Source of the DNA: ZC4RG35 sp036375695
GTDB lineage: Bacteria > Actinomycetota > Acidimicrobiia > Spongiisociales > ZC4RG35
Length of the DNA: 64,000 nt
NCBI GenBank assembly: GCA_036375695.1
Contig: DASVBU010000031.1
Span: forward strand, 1-64,000
Reading direction: 5' to 3'
The notes beneath the pieces are model-generated. The model worked only from the letters and a program-made list of their open reading frames with translations, was not told the DNA's origin and ran no database searches. The position numbers and the translations under genes were made by a program. Every line of letters starts with the position of its first letter. Position 1 is the stretch's first letter. Shown here in pieces: positions 61,036 through 64,000 of the stretch.

Positions 61036-62121
61036 CTACTCGACGACCACCAGGGCGCGGGCCGAGTCGTTGAGCACCATGGGGCCGTCGGGGCCACAGA
61101 TCACGATGTCTTCGATCCGAACCCCGAACTCCCCCGGCAGGTAGATCCCGGGCTCGACCGAAAAGGCCATCCCCTCCTCCAGGGCGAGTTCGTTGCCCTC
61201 GACCAGATACGGGTCCTCGTGGACGTCGAGACCGATCCCGTGCCCGGTCCGATGGATGAACCACTCCCCGTATCCGGCTTCGGTGATCACCTGCCGGGCC
61301 GCGCGGTCGACCTCCTGGCACTGCATACCGGGTCGGACCGCCGCCTCCGCAGCCTGTTGGGCAGCCAGGACGACCTCGTGCACCTCGACCTGCTTCGGCG
61401 ACGGGGCCCCGACCGAGAACGTCCGCGTGGTGTCGGAGCGGTAGCCGCGGTACGAGCCCCCGAAATCGCACACAACCAGATCTCCCGGCTCGATGACGCG
61501 ATCCGAGGCATCGTGGTGTGGTGACGCCCCGTTGGGACCCGAGGCGACGATGGCGAACAGGGCCTGATCGTGACCCTCCTCCACCAGCATCTCCCGGATA
61601 CGGGCGGCCACCTCCATCTCCGTCGCCCCGCTGAACCGGACTTCCTCGGGAATCCGGGCGGCGACCGCATCCGCCTGCGACGCGGCGATGGCCAGGGCCC
61701 GTCTCTCCCCGTCGTCCTTCCGAATGCGGAGCTCGCGGGTGAGCTCGCCGGCCGGCAGCCATCGGACAGAACCGAGCCGCTCCTGGAGCGCGAGGGTGAA
61801 CGCCGACCAGGTCTGCTCCCCCACCGCGATCGTGTCCGCCCCGGACACCGTCGACGTCACCAGGCCGATCGGGTCCTCGGTCTCGTCCCACGCCCTCACC
61901 GGAATCGGCCCCTCCGGGACCTTGGGCGCCTCGAGGCGCGGCACGAAGAGAACCGCGTCCTGATCGGTCACAACGGCCATGGTGAGCCGCTCCGTGGGGT
62001 GCGCCTCGTACCCGGTGAAGTAGGGAAGATCGGGACCGATGGAGAGGAGGAGCGCCCCGACACCGCGCTCTCCCATCAGATCACGCAACCGGCTCAGGCG
62101 GGGCCCGTAGTCGAAGTCCAT
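61036..62121 (-). CDS. M24-family Xaa-Pro peptidase
   Basis: The 361-residue cytosolic metallopeptidase has a creatinase/prolidase N-terminal domain and a pita-bread catalytic domain. The metal ligands can be read: Asp in VVCDFGGSYRGYRSDTTRTF (two Asp), His in HRTGHGIGLDVHE, Glu in SVEPGIYLPGEFG and Glu in VRIEDIVI. It would release N-terminal residues before proline. TACCTT lies seven bases before the ATG. Confidence 0.93.
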   Translation of the reverse strand: MDFDYGPRLSRLRDLMGERGVGALLLSIGPDLPYFTGYEAHPTERLTMAVVTDQDAVLFVPRLEAPKVPEGPIPVRAWDETEDPIGLVTSTVSGADTIAVGEQTWSAFTLALQERLGSVRWLPAGELTRELRIRKDDGERRALAIAASQADAVAARIPEEVRFSGATEMEVAARIREMLVEEGHDQALFAIVASGPNGASPHHDASDRVIEPGDLVVCDFGGSYRGYRSDTTRTFSVGAPSPKQVEVHEVVLAAQQAAEAAVRPGMQCQEVDRAARQVITEAGYGEWFIHRTGHGIGLDVHEDPYLVEGNELALEEGMAFSVEPGIYLPGEFGVRIEDIVICGPDGPMVLNDSARALVVVE

Positions 62122-62128
62122 GGGCCGA

Positions 62129-62134
62129 AAGGTA
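62129..62134 (-). promoter_or_regulatory. Putative leaderless -10 of the M24 peptidase gene
   Basis: The minus strand reads TACCTT, then TCGGCCC and ATG; the spacing is seven bases. Confidence 0.4.
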
Positions 62135-62167
62135 GGCGAAGTGCGCCCGCGATCCGAAGGCCCTTCC

Positions 62168-62173
62168 TACGAT
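62168..62173 (+). promoter_or_regulatory. Putative leaderless -10 of the DUF3048 gene
   Basis: TACGAT covers the first two bases of ATG 62172 and is seven bases from GTG 62181. If used, translation must begin at the GTG. Confidence 0.35.
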
Positions 62174-62180
62174 GACCCCG

Positions 62181-63182
62181 GTGGATCGTCTCAAGCAATT
62201 CTTCAGCGACCCGTGGAAGACCAGCACGACGATCCTGGCGGTGGTGGCGGTGGCCCTGGGTGTGGTCGCTCTCGGTCCGAATGAGCAACCCACCGGCTCG
62301 ACCACCACGTCGACGAGCACCCCGGGAAGCTCACCTACGGACCCGGGTGTCTCCGATGGCTTCCGGGGACTGCTCGCGGTCAAGATCGACAACGCACCAC
62401 TCGCCCGACCCCAGGTGGGCATCGGCCGTGTCCCACTCCTGGTCGAGTACATGGCGGAAGGCGGGATAACCCGCTTCATCGCGGTCGTCGACCAGTCCGC
62501 GGAGGGGCTCCTGGGCCCGGTCCGCTCCCTACGCCCTGTCGACGCCGATCTGTTCCCCCTGCTGGCACCGACCATCGCGTCGACCGGCGGCCAGCCCTTC
62601 GTGATTCGCGAGATCGATGCAGGCGGCACCACCCGTGTGGAGCCCGACACCACACCGCACTTCATGATCGCCGAGAGGCCGCAGCCGCATCATTACTTCG
62701 TCGATGCCGCGGGCCTGGTCGCCGAGACGCCGGGATTCAATCCGGCCGATCCAGCCTTCCCGGCCGGGAGCCTCCCGGGTGGCACATCGGCGCCGAGCGC
62801 CTCGGTCTCGGAATGGGGCCTCGAGTTCACGTTCGAGAACGACGCCTACACGAGGCTCCAGGACGCCGAGCCCTTCCAGGTGATGGAGGAAGTGGACGGC
62901 CCCACCGCCCCGCTCACCCACGACGTCCTCGTCTTCCTCGAGGTGGGGCAACGGTCTGCCGGGTACACCGACGGGGCCGGTTCGCCCGTGTTCACCTATG
63001 ACGTCATCGGCGGTGGGGGTATGGTGGCTCTCCATGACGGAGAGGCCACTCGGGGGACGTGGATCCGCCGCTCACACGCAGAGGGCTTCCAGTTCTTCGA
63101 CGAAGCCGGGAACCCGATCGGTCTCCCGGATGGCCGTGTCTACGTGGCTCTCCTCCCGCAGGGTGTCGAAGTCGAGTACTGA
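62181..63182 (+). CDS. DUF3048 family exported protein (YerB-like)
   Basis: The 333-residue protein has a short cytoplasmic start, one membrane helix (TTILAVVAVALGVVALG), a Ser/Thr/Pro linker and the DUF3048 domain: AVKIDNAPLARPQVGIGRVP, EYMAEGGITRFIAVV, LLGPVRSLRPVDADL. DUF3048 proteins are envelope proteins of unknown activity. GTG 62181 is chosen from the TACGAT spacing; ATG 62172 would add three residues. It overlaps the start of the SLH-VanW gene. Confidence 0.85.
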   Translation: MDRLKQFFSDPWKTSTTILAVVAVALGVVALGPNEQPTGSTTTSTSTPGSSPTDPGVSDGFRGLLAVKIDNAPLARPQVGIGRVPLLVEYMAEGGITRFIAVVDQSAEGLLGPVRSLRPVDADLFPLLAPTIASTGGQPFVIREIDAGGTTRVEPDTTPHFMIAERPQPHHYFVDAAGLVAETPGFNPADPAFPAGSLPGGTSAPSASVSEWGLEFTFENDAYTRLQDAEPFQVMEEVDGPTAPLTHDVLVFLEVGQRSAGYTDGAGSPVFTYDVIGGGGMVALHDGEATRGTWIRRSHAEGFQFFDEAGNPIGLPDGRVYVALLPQGVEVEY

Positions 63183-64000
63183 TCGCCGCAGCGCATGGAG
63201 CTTCGCCGTCATCACGGCCCTCCTCCTCGCACTGTTCGGCGGCCCGATGACCGGAATCGCGGCCGCAGCCGACTGGACACCGGATCACACCACGCCGGGA
63301 GGGACCTACCTCGACGACGACGGCTCGATCTTCGAGGGAGCCATCGAGGCCATCGCCCTGGCAGGAATCACCCGGGGCTGCTCGGATCGTATGGAGTTCT
63401 GCCCCGATCAGAGGATCACGCGGGGCGAGGTGGCCGCCTTCCTGGTGCGTGCCTTGGGCATCGGGGCATCGCCGAGCGATTGGTTCACCGACGACGATGG
63501 CCACCTCTTCGAGGCCGAGATAAACGCCATCGCCGAACTTGGGTACACCAAGGGCTGCAACCCGCCCATCAACGACCGTTTCTGCCCCGATCGCAACCTC
63601 ACCCGCGGCGAGATGGCCGCCCTCCTGGTGCGTGCCTTCGAGTTGCCACCAGCCACCGTGGTCGACAGATTCACCGACGATGACGTCAGCGAATTCCAGG
63701 CCGAGATCGACGCCCTCGCCCAGTCCGGGATCACCAAAGGGTGCAACCCGCCGTCCAACGACCGCTACTGCCCCAAGGCCTACGTGACTCGAGGCGAGAT
63801 GGCGGCGTTCATCACGCGCGCTCTCGGTCTGGAGGAGTTGATCCCGCCACCCCGGCCCGGGGTGCATCTGGTGTCCAGGTTCACCACCTATCACGCCTGT
63901 TGCCAGCCGCGGGTGAAGAACATCCAACTCCTGGCCCGCACCTTGAACGGGCACGTGATCCTCCCGGGCGAGGTCTTCGACCTCAACGAGGTCGTCGGGA
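63163..64000 (+). CDS. Exported SLH-like repeat protein with VanW domain (3' end outside window)
   Basis: This gene runs off the window end. A signal peptide (SFAVITALLLALFGGPMTG, then AAAADW) leads into three SLH-like repeats; the first is a variant (ITRGCSDRMEFCP), the others have GCNPP(I/S)NDR(F/Y)CP and TRGEMAA. From about residue 235 (HLVSRFTTYHACCQPRVKNI, then GHVILPGEVFDLNEVVG) it matches the N-terminal part of a VanW domain, found in wall-associated proteins of unknown activity. GTG 63163 gives a typical signal peptide and overlaps DUF3048 by 20 bases; ATG 63130 is an alternative. The DUF3048-VanW pairing suggests one wall-related function. Confidence 0.75.
   Translation, partial: MSKSSTDRRSAWSFAVITALLLALFGGPMTGIAAAADWTPDHTTPGGTYLDDDGSIFEGAIEAIALAGITRGCSDRMEFCPDQRITRGEVAAFLVRALGIGASPSDWFTDDDGHLFEAEINAIAELGYTKGCNPPINDRFCPDRNLTRGEMAALLVRAFELPPATVVDRFTDDDVSEFQAEIDALAQSGITKGCNPPSNDRYCPKAYVTRGEMAAFITRALGLEELIPPPRPGVHLVSRFTTYHACCQPRVKNIQLLARTLNGHVILPGEVFDLNEVVG

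Noticed and set aside
7281..64000. Near-identical SLH-like DNA segments as insertion sequences or recombination artefacts
   Set aside because: Similarity is confined to in-frame protein repeats within five different genes; codons differ and no inverted ends or target duplications are seen.

Overview
The window is a gene-dense, high-GC chromosomal segment from an actinobacterium, most likely an uncultured member of the class Acidimicrobiia. Evidence for this: actinobacteria-specific families (DUF3499, DUF5719), coenzyme F420 genes (cofD, cofE), long runs of genes joined by ATGA/GTGA overlaps, frequent GTG starts, -10-like hexamers placed as for leaderless mRNAs, and a cysteine-bearing SLH-like repeat (GCNPPxNxxFCP) that recurs in five exported proteins. 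No rRNA, tRNA, CRISPR array, prophage or transposase was seen. No gene-free stretch exceeds about 130 bases.

Layout. 1-12.9 kb (minus): housekeeping genes smpB, ftsX, ftsE, prfB and secA, an orphan NarL-type regulator, a ComF-like phosphoribosyltransferase, a secreted zinc metalloprotease with SLH-like repeats, ahcY, and a sugar-phosphate operon (phosphomannomutase, Trm112-like protein, SIS isomerase). 12.9-26 kb: envelope glycan genes (GT2 enzymes, large multi-spanning membrane proteins, DUF5719, a thioredoxin-like protein, DUF3499), then cofD-cofE, UDP-glucose dehydrogenase, an LCP ligase and a dienelactone-hydrolase-like protein. Much of this, with birA-accD-accA and lpdA further on, parallels the Rv3256c-Rv3303c region of Mycobacterium tuberculosis. 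26.2-26.7 kb: a four-helix-bundle gene lies between inverted arrays of a degenerate heptamer. 26.7-43 kb: birA diverging from a biotin-dependent acyl-CoA carboxylase, two giant tandem PQQ-type sugar dehydrogenase-like exoproteins, an LpdA-like flavoprotein, a methylmalonyl-CoA mutase large subunit and a class A PBP. 43-57 kb: flippase, polyprenyl-phosphate sugar transferase, a tandem-cyclase/AAA/TPR protein, pepA and a second glycan cluster. 57-61 kb: a five-gene operon of a MauE-like membrane protein, a Tat-exported 20-cysteine protein resembling the methylamine dehydrogenase light chain fused to FG-GAP-like repeats, a MauD-like redoxin, a small unknown and an SLH-like surface protein. 61-64 kb: an M24 peptidase, a DUF3048 protein and an SLH-VanW protein that runs off the end.

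How the genes fit together. Nucleotide-sugar supply (manB, SIS isomerase, two UDP-sugar dehydrogenases), polyprenyl-linked assembly (WbaP-type transferase, flippase, several GTs) and wall attachment (LCP, class A PBP, possibly VanW) suggest a surface polysaccharide coat. SecA and Tat would export a set of proteins sharing one cysteine-stabilised surface module. The carboxylase plus mutase indicate a propionyl-CoA/methylmalonyl-CoA route. The most unusual unit is the MauE/MauD operon at 57-61 kb: either a single-chain TTQ-like redox enzyme or a disulfide-rich surface protein with its own folding apparatus.
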